The notes under the pieces are model-generated. The model was given only the letters and a program-made list of their open reading frames with translations. It was not told the origin of the DNA and did no database searches. 64,000 bases of DNA from VXNE01 sp965217825 (lineage in GTDB: Bacteria > Pseudomonadota > Gammaproteobacteria > Pseudomonadales > Azotimanducaceae): assembly GCA_965217825.1 (NCBI GenBank), contig OZ244571.1:1860001-1924000 (forward strand), in the 5' to 3' direction. Of the stretch, positions 35,001 through 43,210 are shown in pieces. A program made the translations under genes and the position numbers. Within the stretch, counting starts at the first letter, position 1, and the number at the start of each line of letters is the position of its first letter.

Positions 35001-36431
35001 GCGGATCCTGTCGAAAGCGATGCGCGGCTGGAGATCGCGGATGCGGGTTCCCGCGTAGCGGCCGGCGAGCATTTCGACCACCAGGTCGAACTGGTCTCGA
35101 TCAAGCGATGCGTACGGGCCCGAGCGCCGAATCGTCCGGTACGCCTCCTCGATGGTTCGCGTTTCCGACGCGGTCATCGAGACCAGGACCTGCGCCAGCA
35201 CGTCGAGCGGGTTCGAGATGGCCGTGAGCGGCTCGATATCGCGTGCTTGCACCGCGTTGGCGATGGCGGCGGCCTCCAGGAAGTCCCGCGCGTGGGTGGG
35301 AAACAGCGACCCCCGGCTCGTGTCGCCGACGTTGTGGCCAGCGCGTCCGATGCGTTGCAGCGACGCGGCGAGGGACGGCGGCGACTGCACCAGCACGACT
35401 TCGTCCAGATCGCCGATATCGATCCCCATCTCCAGCGAATTGGTCGCGACGATGGCCTTCAGGTCGCCGTCCTTGAAGCGGCGTTCCACCTCGGCTCGGA
35501 CTTCCCGGGACAGGGAACCGTGATGGGCATAGGCGATCGGGCTGACCGCGTCGTCGTTCAGCTTGAGGGTGATCTTCTCCGTCAACCGGCGGCTGTTGGC
35601 AAAGAACAGCGTAGAACGGTTGGCGTCGATCACGTCCTTGAACACGTCGGACAACGGTTCCCATACCTTCTTCCCGTTCTCTGCGGCGTAGCGCGCCGCC
35701 TCGGGGAACCGCACGGCAAGTTCGATCTTCTTGTCTGTCTCCGCTCGCACCGTGCCGACCGCGCGCGGTCGATCATTCGCGTCGCTGCCGCCGACGAAAC
35801 GCGCGACGGCATCGATGGGCCGCACGGTCGCCGACAGCGCGATACGCTGGAACTCGCCCGCGATTTCGACCAGCCGTTCGAGGCTCGTCATCAGGGACGC
35901 GCCGCGCCGGTTTTCGACGATGGAGTGAATTTCGTCGACGATGACGGTCTCCACCGTCGACAGGGCTTGCCGCCCCCGGGTGGTCGTCAGGAGCAGGAGC
36001 AGGCTCTCCGGCGTGGTGATGAGGATTTCCGGCGGCCGGCGCAGCAAACGTTGGCGTTCTCCCTGCGGCGTGTCGCCGCTGCGCGTCGCGGCGCGCACGT
36101 TCGGGAACGTTTCGCCCCGGTCGTCGAAGAGGTCGCGTAGCTGTCGCAGGGGTTCGGTGAGATTGCGCCGAATGTCGTTGTTCAGGGCTTTCAGCGGGGA
36201 AACGTAGAGCACGCGCGTCGCGCCGGGCAGCGAGGCACCGGTGGCGAAAGCGTTGAGCGCCCAGAGGAAAGCCGTGAGGGTCTTGCCGCTGCCCGTCGGC
36301 GCGGTGATGACGAGGTGCTCGCCCGTCGCAATCCGTGGCCAGCTTCGCGTCTGGACGTCTGTCGGCGCCTTGAACGCCGATGCGAACCAGGCGGCAACCC
36401 CTGGGTGAAACGCCATGGCCGTCCCCGACAT
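32037..36431 (-). CDS. lhr: Lhr-type superfamily 2 DNA helicase
   Basis: Large ATP-dependent DNA helicase, 1464 residues (E. coli Lhr 1538), linked in other bacteria to DNA repair. The N-terminal half has the Q-motif region, Walker A TAPTGSGKTLTAFLWAL (about residue 44), DEIH box in VDEIHSIVENRRGASLM, ALSATVRPID, ATNSLEMGIDIGDLDEV and the arginine-finger motif LQRIGRAGHNVG. The C-terminal half is the long Lhr-specific extension with VLQSWGGRV-type (HTSWGGRVNRP) motifs. A low-complexity linker near residue 1220 contains QQARQQAR encoded by a short tandem repeat (32749-32777). The ATG at 36431 or the one at 36416 could start the protein. It is head-to-tail with the oligopeptidase gene, separated by ten bases. 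Confidence 0.95.
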   Translation of the reverse strand: MSGTAMAFHPGVAAWFASAFKAPTDVQTRSWPRIATGEHLVITAPTGSGKTLTAFLWALNAFATGASLPGATRVLYVSPLKALNNDIRRNLTEPLRQLRDLFDDRGETFPNVRAATRSGDTPQGERQRLLRRPPEILITTPESLLLLLTTTRGRQALSTVETVIVDEIHSIVENRRGASLMTSLERLVEIAGEFQRIALSATVRPIDAVARFVGGSDANDRPRAVGTVRAETDKKIELAVRFPEAARYAAENGKKVWEPLSDVFKDVIDANRSTLFFANSRRLTEKITLKLNDDAVSPIAYAHHGSLSREVRAEVERRFKDGDLKAIVATNSLEMGIDIGDLDEVVLVQSPPSLAASLQRIGRAGHNVGDTSRGSLFPTHARDFLEAAAIANAVQARDIEPLTAISNPLDVLAQVLVSMTASETRTIEEAYRTIRRSGPYASLDRDQFDLVVEMLAGRYAGTRIRDLQPRIAFDRIRNTLKARKSAVFALYNAGGTIPDRGYFKLRHAESGALIGELDEEFVWEATIGQTFTLGTQNWRIERITHNDVLVKSAQAKSTAPPFWRAENIDRSFYFSQRVGDFLEFANGLLAAGAGEELERHLREDLAFEAIAAEELRDYLARQREASGRDLPHRHHLAVEHIRTGPGGYAGPDRNQQVVLHTSWGGRVNRPIALAMEAAWRQRFDTEADIHADNYAIVAQVQEGVDPSALLSLVTPDNFEALLRQSLEGSGFFGARFRECAGRALLLTRQRFNQRMPLWLTRMQAKKLLTAIRSLHNFPILLETWRACLGDEFDMPAAREGLADLETGAIATSITEVSAPTPFAAGIAFDQVSRYMYADDTPERRAPSALSEDLIRQAVHDQRLRPSIAPGAIADFESKAQRTAAGYAPQDADDLAEWVKERVLIPEAEVSALVANLSGDMPDEIIRIARGRDAWFVHAEDVAHIERTLFGAPSAQDERDDPRDATQLFTEFIRFYGPRRREELRALFPLEPGAVDAILASLVDSETLVEGPLVQGSDASHFCDAENLETLIRFQRAARRAMVEPQPVRKLPAFIAAWQRVGADASESRLLDVAEQLRGFIAPLPFWLEDAWRSRLTGFEPEMLSSASANYGLTWRGAGRERITFGFDDELEALAPAASEASAFTALFADPAARYTFAQLMDASGMNADAFNALFWKAVWAGQVVSDSVLPLKLGAAQRFQLAGTAPNPRQAASASDTHRARQQARQQARGRARRIARGWPGNWMLASADPPPEDVPASSSPSPPDPIETLEAAKDLSRVLLDRYGIVNRDIAAREGGIFRWRDLFRALRIMELSGEVVAGLFFEDLAGPQFALPGATRELGRLKTDRQATFWVNAVDPIAPTGLGLDWEALPRRRAQNHLGFHAGELAFVVENSGKRLRIHLQPDDPGLDALAIHLPPILRTRRRVVIETINDLPARQSPYLEALGRHLDLVHDHRGVYVQRRI
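32749..32777 (-). repeat. Tandem 12-bp repeat inside lhr (TTGGCGAGCCNN)
   Basis: Two adjacent copies of a 12-bp unit (plus-strand TTGGCGAGCCTG then TTGGCGAGCCCG), encoding the RQQARQQAR linker on the minus strand. Three degenerate copies of the same unit lie at 62147-62182. Confidence 0.7.
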
Positions 36432-36441
36432 GGTCAGTTTG

Positions 36442-38616
36442 CTAGCCGTCGGTCAGACCCAGGGCCACGAGAAAGAACGTGTATTCCTCGGCGACCTCGT
36501 ACAGCGCGTCGTACCGCCCGGACTTGCCGCCGTGACCGGCGCCCATGTTGGTCTTCAGCACGAGCGGATTGTCGTCAGTCTTCAACGTTCTGAGCTTCGC
36601 GACGTACTTGGCCGGCTCCCAGTATGTAACCCGCGGGTCGTTCAGGCCGCCGGTGACCAGCATGGGCGGATAGGCCCCCGGCGCGAGCCGATCGTAGGGC
36701 GAGTAGGAGCGGATCCATTCGAACGCGTCCCTATCGGTGATGGGGTTGCCCCATTCGGGCCACTCGCCCGGGGTCAGGGGCAGCGAGTCGTCGAGCATGG
36801 TATTGAGGACATCGACGAAGGGCACATGGGCCGCGACGGCACCCCATAGCTCGGGGGCCTGGTTCACTACCGCTCCCATGAGTTCGCCGCCGGCGCTCCC
36901 GCCCCGGATCACTATGCGACCCGCCTTCGAGAGGCCTTCGTCGATGAGGTATCGGGCGACATCGACGAAGTCGTTGAACGTGTTGGTCCTGAGCGCGAGC
37001 TTGCCCTGCTCATACCAGTCGCGACCGAGTTCCGTACCGCCCCGGACATGCGCGATAGCGAAGATGAAACCGCGGTCGAGAATCGAAATCCGGCTGGTGG
37101 AAAACGATGGCGCGATGGCGTGGCCGTACGCCCCGTAACCGTAGAGGTACAACGGCGCGCTGCCGTCGAGGGGCGTGTCCTTCCTGTGCACGATGGACAC
37201 GGGCACCGACGCCCCGTCCCGCGCGGGTGCCGCGATGCGGTACGTGCGGTACAGGTCCGCGTCGTAGCCGCTCGGTATCTCGCGGACCTTCCTGACGGCG
37301 AGGTCGCCGGTGTTCATGTCGTAGTCGTATACGGTATCCGGCGTGACCATGGACGCGTACGACAGCCGGACCACGTTGGTGTCGTACTCCGCGTTGGTGC
37401 CGCTTCCGACGCTGTAGACGCTTTCGGGGAACGCGATGCGACGTTGCCCGCCGTCCCGGTCGAGGACGCGCACCTGGTCGATGCCGGCAACGCGCTCCTC
37501 GACGACTATCCATCGGTCGAAGCACTGGACGCCGAGCAGGTAAGTGTCCTCGGAGCCCTCGATGAGCGTGCTCCAGGCGGACTCGCGGAAGTCGTTCGCG
37601 GGGGTCGTCGCCAGGCGGAAGTTCTTGTGCGTGTCGTTGCTGCGGACGATGAACCGATCCCCCTGGTGGTCGATGTCGTATTCGTGACCGACGCGCCGCG
37701 CGGCGACGAGTGCGGGTTCCCCATCGGGATTGTCCGAGGCCAGCAGGTAAGCTTCGTTGGTAACCTGATCGCCGGTCGAGATGATGACGTAGCGTTTCGA
37801 CGAGGCCTCGCCGAGATCGACCCAAAAGCCGCTGTCGGGCTCTTCGTAGACCACCTGGTCCCGCTCCGCGGACTCCCCGACCGCGTGGCGACGCACCTGG
37901 TAGGAACGCCAGTTCTCGTTCGACACGCGGTAGAAGAACGTCCGGTCGTCCGCCGCCCACACCGCGTCGCCGAGGGTGTTTTCCATGGCTTCCGGGAGCA
38001 CGACGCCGCTGGCCAGGTCCTTGACGAACATGGTGTAGCGCTCGGCGCCGCTCGTGTCGGTGCTGTACGCCAGGTAGCGTCCGTCGTGGCTGACCGAAAA
38101 CGCGCCGAGGTCGAAGTACTCGTGTCCCTCGGCCAGGGCCGTTTCGTCAAGCACCGTCTCCACGGCGCCGGGTTCGTCTATCGGCCAGCGGGTCCATGTC
38201 CGGTATTCCGCACCGGGCGCGAATCGCCACTGGTAGAAGTAGTTTCCGTCCTTGACGGGCACCGATTCGTCGTCCGGTTTCTGCCGCGCCTTGATTTCCT
38301 CGAACAGCGCCTCCGTCAGGTCCTGGTGGGGTTCCATGACCGCTTCGAAGTAGTGGTTTTCCGCTTCGAGATAGGCGAGCACGTCGGCGTCGTCGACGGT
38401 CGGATAGCTTTCATCCCTGAGCCAGTGGTAGGGATCCTCCACTTCCATGCCGTGGTGCACGAACGTGTGCGGCCGCTGTTGGGCCACGGGCGGCGCGATC
38501 GGCGCGTCCGTCTCAGACATGCTGGCGTTCTCGGCGCAACCGGCCAGCGACGCGCAGACCAACGGTGCCGCGAGGCGAAGGGCCGCGCGTGACGCGCGCG
38601 AAAGGTGTTTCTTCAA
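36442..38616 (-). CDS. ptrB: Oligopeptidase B-like serine peptidase with lipoprotein signal
   Basis: Prolyl-oligopeptidase family (S9A) peptidase of 724 residues. The N-terminal part is the gating beta-propeller (from HHGMEVEDPYHWLRDE); the C-terminal alpha/beta-hydrolase domain has the nucleophile in RGGSAGGELMG, Asp in GGLNDPRVTYWEP and His in NMGAGHGGKSGR. The EYRTWTRWPI and PLTPGEWPEWGNP blocks fit oligopeptidase B, which cuts after basic residues in short peptides. It has an N-terminal positively charged hydrophobic segment ending in a lipobox (SLAGC, Cys27), so it is predicted to be an exported lipoprotein, unlike the cytoplasmic E. coli enzyme. The start is TTG at 38616 with AGGA upstream; no ATG fits the signal peptide. 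Confidence 0.92.
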   Translation of the reverse strand: MKKHLSRASRAALRLAAPLVCASLAGCAENASMSETDAPIAPPVAQQRPHTFVHHGMEVEDPYHWLRDESYPTVDDADVLAYLEAENHYFEAVMEPHQDLTEALFEEIKARQKPDDESVPVKDGNYFYQWRFAPGAEYRTWTRWPIDEPGAVETVLDETALAEGHEYFDLGAFSVSHDGRYLAYSTDTSGAERYTMFVKDLASGVVLPEAMENTLGDAVWAADDRTFFYRVSNENWRSYQVRRHAVGESAERDQVVYEEPDSGFWVDLGEASSKRYVIISTGDQVTNEAYLLASDNPDGEPALVAARRVGHEYDIDHQGDRFIVRSNDTHKNFRLATTPANDFRESAWSTLIEGSEDTYLLGVQCFDRWIVVEERVAGIDQVRVLDRDGGQRRIAFPESVYSVGSGTNAEYDTNVVRLSYASMVTPDTVYDYDMNTGDLAVRKVREIPSGYDADLYRTYRIAAPARDGASVPVSIVHRKDTPLDGSAPLYLYGYGAYGHAIAPSFSTSRISILDRGFIFAIAHVRGGTELGRDWYEQGKLALRTNTFNDFVDVARYLIDEGLSKAGRIVIRGGSAGGELMGAVVNQAPELWGAVAAHVPFVDVLNTMLDDSLPLTPGEWPEWGNPITDRDAFEWIRSYSPYDRLAPGAYPPMLVTGGLNDPRVTYWEPAKYVAKLRTLKTDDNPLVLKTNMGAGHGGKSGRYDALYEVAEEYTFFLVALGLTDG

Positions 38617-38693
38617 TGATCCTGCTTCCGTCGTTATCCGCGGCCGGCCGAGCGAGCGCGTCGAATGTCCAGAGAGCGGGTCGCAACGGCCGG

Positions 38694-39872
38694 CTAATCC
38701 GGCAGGCCAAGCACGCGTTTGGCGATGATGTTGCGTTGAATCTCGTTCGAGCCGCTGTAGATCGACGAGGCGCGGTCGGCGAGCCAGGTTCTCGTGTCCT
38801 CGAGAAGTTGGCTGTCGAACGCTTCATCCCAGCGCAGGCTCTCGGTGCCGCGCATTTCAACGAAGAGCGAAGATTTCTCCTGCCGCAGTTCGGTGCCGTA
38901 TGTCTTGAAAATGGACGTTATCGGACCGGGCGTGCCGCTGCCCCGGGCCTCTTCCACCGCGCGGCGTTGGGTAAGGCGGAACGCGCGGTCATTCATGTTG
39001 TGGACAACCACCTGGCTGCGCAGCCGGGGGTTGGCGATTCGCCCGCCGTCGTCGCCGGCGTAGCGCTTCGCTTCGCCTTGCAGCGTCGGCCCGGGATCGG
39101 CCGCGGCGCCGCCGACCAGCGACGCCATGCTGCCGCGCTCGTGTTGCAGCAGCCGCTTGCCGACGGTCCAGCCTTGGTTCAGTTCTCCGACCAGGTCTTC
39201 CTTGCGCGCGATTGCGTCGACAAAAAACGTCTCGCAGAAGGGCGAGGCGCCGCTGATCAGACGGATCGGCCTGACCGTGATGCCGGGCTGATCCATGTCC
39301 ATCAGCACGAAGCTGATGCCGTTGTGTTTGGGAACGTCCGGGTCGGTGCGAACCAGCGCGAAGATCCAGTCGGCAAAATGGGCGCCGGAGGTCCAAATCT
39401 TCTGGCCGTTGACAAGGAAGTGGTCGCCGTTGTCCTCGGCGCGCGTGCGCAGGCTGGCCAGATCGGATCCGGCGCCGGGTTCGCTGTAGCCCTGGCACCA
39501 GCGGACTTCGCCCCGGATGATGGGCGGTATGTGGCGTTGTTTCTGGTCTTCGGTGCCGAACTCGAGCAGGGTCGGGCCGATGAGGTTGACGCCCATGCCC
39601 GTCAGCGGCGCTCGCGCGTCGATGCGTTGCATCTCTTGCACCAGCACCATGAACTCTTCGTTGGTCAAGCCGCCGCCGCCGTACTCCACGGGCCAGGTGG
39701 GCGTGGTCCAGCCTTTCTCCGCCATGCGGTCGCGCCAAAGGAGCGTGTCCGGGTCGTCGATTGCGATCTTCGTACCGCCGGCCGGTATCAGCCCGGGTTC
39801 GCACGCGCCCGGCGGGCAGTTCTCGGTCAGCCAGGTCCTGGTCTCTTTGCGGAACTCATCGAGTGTGGCCAT
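38694..39872 (-). CDS. Acyl-CoA dehydrogenase
   Basis: FAD-dependent acyl-CoA dehydrogenase, 392 residues, of the FadE-like type seen in fatty-acid and steroid side-chain breakdown. Evidence: WPVEYGGGGLTNEEFMVL near residue 65, GYSEPGAGSDLASLRTRAED (FAD loop, about residue 130), VNGQKIWTSGAHFADW, LISGASPFCETFF and the C-terminal SIYSGSNEIQRNIIAKRVLGLP. The start is ATG 39872, which has an AGGAGGGAGAG Shine-Dalgarno; a slightly earlier ATG at 39890 overlaps it. It is next to the SRAP gene on the opposite strand. The substrate chain type cannot be assigned. Confidence 0.94.
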   Translation of the reverse strand: MATLDEFRKETRTWLTENCPPGACEPGLIPAGGTKIAIDDPDTLLWRDRMAEKGWTTPTWPVEYGGGGLTNEEFMVLVQEMQRIDARAPLTGMGVNLIGPTLLEFGTEDQKQRHIPPIIRGEVRWCQGYSEPGAGSDLASLRTRAEDNGDHFLVNGQKIWTSGAHFADWIFALVRTDPDVPKHNGISFVLMDMDQPGITVRPIRLISGASPFCETFFVDAIARKEDLVGELNQGWTVGKRLLQHERGSMASLVGGAAADPGPTLQGEAKRYAGDDGGRIANPRLRSQVVVHNMNDRAFRLTQRRAVEEARGSGTPGPITSIFKTYGTELRQEKSSLFVEMRGTESLRWDEAFDSQLLEDTRTWLADRASSIYSGSNEIQRNIIAKRVLGLPD

Positions 39873-39984
39873 TTGCTCTCCCTCCTGCACGACACCTTGT
39901 GGACCGAAGTCTTCGCTCTAAAATTAGCACGGCTATCGGCGGCGGGGTAAGGCCCATTTACCAAGTTCAGACGAGGGCGTCCTG

Positions 39985-40674
39985 ATGTGCGGGCGGTTCA
40001 ACGTTGTCTCGGATCCCCTGGCGGAGATATTCCTGGAATTGACCGGGCAACCGTATCCGGGGTCGGACAACCGCAACACGGCGCCGACGGAACAAGCCTG
40101 GATCGTCGGCCAGTCCAGCGGGGCACGGCGCGCCACGAGTGCCCGCTGGTGGCTGACGCCGTACTGGTCGAAGACCCTGGCTACGCGCTACTCGATGTTC
40201 AATGCCCGCTCGGAGACGTTGCCGACGAGTCCCGCGTTCAGAGAACCGTTCCGCCGTCGGCGTTGCGTCGTGCCCGTCTGCGGTTTCTACGAGTGGACCC
40301 GCACCCGGCGCGGCCGGATGCCGTACTACGTCAGGCCGGCCGGAGAACGGCCGATGCTGCTCGGCGGTATCTGGGACCGGTGGCGCGACCCGGCCAGCGG
40401 CGACGCCACCGTCGGGTTCGCGGTAGTGACCACGCCCGTCAATCGAAACCTCGCCTTCATCCATGACCGGCAACCGCTCATGCTGTCGTTCGATGACGCC
40501 TGCGCGTGGATGGACCGGCGCACCCCGACCGAAGACCTGATGGCCATGTTCAGACCCGCGCTGCCCGAAGCGCTGGATGTCGTGCCGGTGTCCACCCACG
40601 TTAACAACGCGCGCAACAAGGAGCCGCTCTGCACCGAACCGATCGGGGAAGCCATCGCCGTGGAAGCCGGCTGA
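39985..40674 (+). CDS. SRAP domain protein (YedK/HMCES-like abasic-site sensor)
   Basis: Forms a covalent thiazolidine link to abasic sites in single-stranded DNA, protecting them from breakage. The 229-residue protein keeps the defining residues: catalytic Cys2 in MCGRF, the N/E-type FNARSETLPTSPAF block, VPVCGFYEWTR and the later HDRQPLML with its active-site His. Cys2 is exposed after removal of the initiating Met. No LexA box was found near the gene by eye. It stands alone between the acyl-CoA dehydrogenase and a toxin-antitoxin pair. Confidence 0.95.
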   Translation: MCGRFNVVSDPLAEIFLELTGQPYPGSDNRNTAPTEQAWIVGQSSGARRATSARWWLTPYWSKTLATRYSMFNARSETLPTSPAFREPFRRRRCVVPVCGFYEWTRTRRGRMPYYVRPAGERPMLLGGIWDRWRDPASGDATVGFAVVTTPVNRNLAFIHDRQPLMLSFDDACAWMDRRTPTEDLMAMFRPALPEALDVVPVSTHVNNARNKEPLCTEPIGEAIAVEAG

Positions 40675-40728
40675 TTTCCGAAGCCGTCAGCCCGGACCGT
40701 ACCAACTGGACTCGCCGCCCCTTCGCGG

Positions 40729-41133
40729 CTACCAATCAAGCGCGAGAAATTCTGCAGGCGAAACGATCTGGATTCCTCGCCAAGGATCTAGCGAGAGCAG
40801 GTCCGCGTCGCCAGTGATAATGCAGTCGCTGTTGGAATCAAGCGCCAGTGCAAGGAAGTGGTTGTCGCTCGGATCCGGGCAATCTGTTATCTCCGAGATC
40901 ACCGATACGATGGTCGTCACCTGGAGGAGGCGGCGAAGGAAGTGTTCCCGATCATCCAGTGGCACGTATTGGTCGAACTTTTCCCGGGAAAGTACGTCAG
41001 ACAGTTCTTCTATAGTGGCGTCCGAGACCATGACATCGGATTGGGACAGCGCTGAGTCAACAGCCCGCGCTGAGGTGGAATCCGCGATCAATAGACGGCT
41101 GACCCACACGTTCGTGTCGATGACTACGCGCAT
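40729..41133 (-). CDS. PIN-domain toxin (RNase)
   Basis: A 134-residue PIN-domain endoribonuclease of the toxin type. Acidic catalytic residues are visible as DTNVWVS at the N-terminus, the E in TIEELSDVL, and Asp in CPDPSDNHFLALAL and DCIITGDADLLSL. It starts two bases after the antitoxin stop on the same strand, the usual VapC-like order. Confidence 0.92.
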   Translation of the reverse strand: MRVVIDTNVWVSRLLIADSTSARAVDSALSQSDVMVSDATIEELSDVLSREKFDQYVPLDDREHFLRRLLQVTTIVSVISEITDCPDPSDNHFLALALDSNSDCIITGDADLLSLDPWRGIQIVSPAEFLALDW

Positions 41134-41135
41134 GG

Positions 41136-41381
41136 TCAGTCGCGGAGTAGTGATTCAAGCTTCTCCTCCGTCAATCCCCGAGTCTTTGCACGAGCGGAAA
41201 CGCGGTCGCAGAAACGCTGAAACTCCTCGACATTGGTACTTCTCAGCCGCCTGAAGTCTGTGGGCGAAATGACGACGGCGACCTCGCGGTTCTGGCGTCG
41301 AATCGTGACCGGTTCCCGTTGAACCGTATCGATCAGAGCGGCGAACCTTTGTTTCGCCTCGGAAGCGGAGACAAAGCGCAT
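41136..41381 (-). CDS. Phd/YefM-type antitoxin
   Basis: An 81-residue antitoxin with the Phd/YefM dimer and DNA-binding fold (VSASEAKQRFAALIDTV, EPVTIRRQNREVAVVISP). The C-terminal tail, FCDRVSARAKTRGLTEEKLESLLRD, is written here as its key motifs RAKTRGLTEEKL and the LLRD end, and should wrap the PIN toxin. The AT-rich region 41382-41529 probably holds its promoter and its own operator, shared divergently with the selenoprotein gene. Confidence 0.9.
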   Translation of the reverse strand: MRFVSASEAKQRFAALIDTVQREPVTIRRQNREVAVVISPTDFRRLRSTNVEEFQRFCDRVSARAKTRGLTEEKLESLLRD

Positions 41382-41529
41382 GATTTCCCATCTCTCGTCA
41401 AATTGTCTAAAACATCTATATTAGCCGATTTGGGCATTGGTGCCATCTGTTCCGCGCAAGATGTGGAGCGGGACGAAAAAGGGATGACTGCGGCCCGGTG
41501 AATGTGATTTTCTTGTCCCGATCTGCCAA

Positions 41530-43182
41530 ATGAGACTTGCCAACATGGAACTGATGAACCCTTGCGGCGTATTCGAGGTGCGAACGACGGCGCTGACGCC
41601 GCGCGCCGCATTGCATGCGGACGCGACCGTTGGTTTGCTTGCCAACGACAAGAAGAACGCCGATGTCCTGCTCGAGAATGTGCAGCGGTATCTGTCGGAA
41701 CGTCTGGGCCTTGAGAAGTTTCTCTGGCTTCGCAAGGAAGCCACGAAGCCCGCAAGCCTCACGGAGGAGTTCACTAGCGGTTGCGACGCTGTCGTGGCCG
41801 CTGTCTGCGACTGAGGCTCCTGCACGTCGTGGTGTATCCATGACAGCATCGAGCTCGAGAAGCTCGACATCCCGACGGTGGCGATTTGCACCGACGAGTT
41901 CTTCGCGCTCGCGAAAGCCGAGGCGAGCGGCTGGGGTCTGCCGGGGCTCCCGATCGTGGTGGTGCCCCATCCGCTGGCCAGGCGCAACGACGAGGAATGC
42001 CGGCGCTTCGCAGCCGCATCGATCGAGGAGATCGCGTCGGCGCTGACCGGCGACGCCGTCGAACTGGAAGCCAGGTACCGGGACAAGCGCATCGAGACGC
42101 GGGGACGACTGCGCCATCGCTCGCTCTTCGAAAGCGATTTCAATGCGCCCAACGCGCCGGAGATCATCAGGGCGCCCGACAGTCTCGATGCCGTGGATCG
42201 GCTGTTCTATCGACGCGGATGGACCGATGGGCTGCCGATCATTCCTCCGACTCCGGAGCGCTATCGCGCGCTCCTGGGCGCGCTCGACCCCGAGGAAGTG
42301 ATCGGGTTCGTCGAGCCGCGCCTCGGCCGCGCGACCATCGGCAAGGTGGTCGCCAACGCGGTGATGGCGGGCTGTCGGCGCGAACACGTCCCCGTGCTGG
42401 TTGCGGCGACCCGCGCCATGTGCGATCCATGCTTCAATCTCAAGGCGCTGCAATCGACTACCCATCCGTGCACCGTGATGTGCCTGGTGGGCGGCCCGAT
42501 CTGCGAGGAACTCGATCTCAACGCGGGCTACAACGCGATGGGTCAGGGGCAACGCGCGAACGCCGTGATCGGTCGCGCGATCCGGCTCATCCTGACCAAT
42601 ATCGGCGGCGCCGCGCCGGGTGTGCTCGACCGCTCGACCATGGGTTCCCCCGCCAAGTATTCGTTCTGTTTCGCGGAGAACGCGGAAGCGAATCCCTGGC
42701 AGACCTACCACGCCGAGCTGGGGCTCGACGACGATGCGAGCTACGTCACGGTGTTCGGCGCAGAAGGCCCGCACAACGTCAATGACCACCACGGCCGGAC
42801 CGGGGAGGAGATCCTGTTGACGATCGCCGGCACCCTGGCGTCGCCCGGAGCGAACAACTTCTACCTCGAGGGCCAGGTCGTGGTCGTCGTCGGACCCGAG
42901 CATGCGGAGGTCATCGCGGGAGACGACTTCAGCAAAACCGACGTGAAACGATACTTGAGTGAACGCGCGATCATTCCGCGCCATCTTGTGTCCGAGGCGT
43001 CAATCGACCTGCTCGAGGCGCGGCTACCGCACCACCTGCTCGGCCCGCGTGGGCGCGACGGCGTCCGTTTCGTCACCGATCCGAACAACCTGATCGTGCT
43101 TGTCGCGGGGGGCGCGGGTCGACATTCGGCGATCATGCCGACGTTCGGACATTCCACCGAGGCGGTGACCGAACGTATCTGA
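41530..43182 (+). CDS. UGSC-family selenoprotein (in-frame UGA read as selenocysteine)
   Basis: One frame runs from 41530 to 43182, broken only by TGA at 41812-41814. Translating that codon as selenocysteine gives VAAVCDUGSCTSWCIHD, the signature UxxC-type redox motif of the UGSC family (Sec95, Cys98, then Cys102 and the HD pair), with homology on both sides. A hairpin just after the UGA fits the bacterial SECIS pattern. The N-terminal domain begins MELMNPCGVFEV, like family members, so ATG 41545 is an alternative start. The C-terminal 300 residues, a domain normally fused here, carry GYNAMGQGQRANAVIGRAIRL, STMGSPAKYSF and EGPHNVNDHHG; their function is unknown. The 550-residue whole is probably cytoplasmic. 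Selenium-incorporation genes are outside the window. Confidence 0.9.
41826..41844 (+). promoter_or_regulatory. Putative bacterial SECIS hairpin
   Basis: GTCGTGG (41826-41832), loop TGTAT, CCATGAC (41838-41844): a 7-bp stem with one G-U pair. The loop begins 18 bases after the UGA and has G as its second base, within the accepted bacterial SECIS limits of distance and apical G. Confidence 0.75.
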
Positions 43183-43210
43183 CCCGACTATCGAGCGCTG
43201 GCGTGCCTGA

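Noticed and set aside
41812..41814. Pseudogene interpretation of the UGA
   Set aside because: The stop lies exactly in the UGSC position with a SECIS-like hairpin next to it, so a random nonsense mutation is less likely.
41878..43182. Treating the C-terminal half of the UGSC protein as a separate gene
   Set aside because: Frame and homology are continuous through the UGA; no ribosome site precedes its first ATG.
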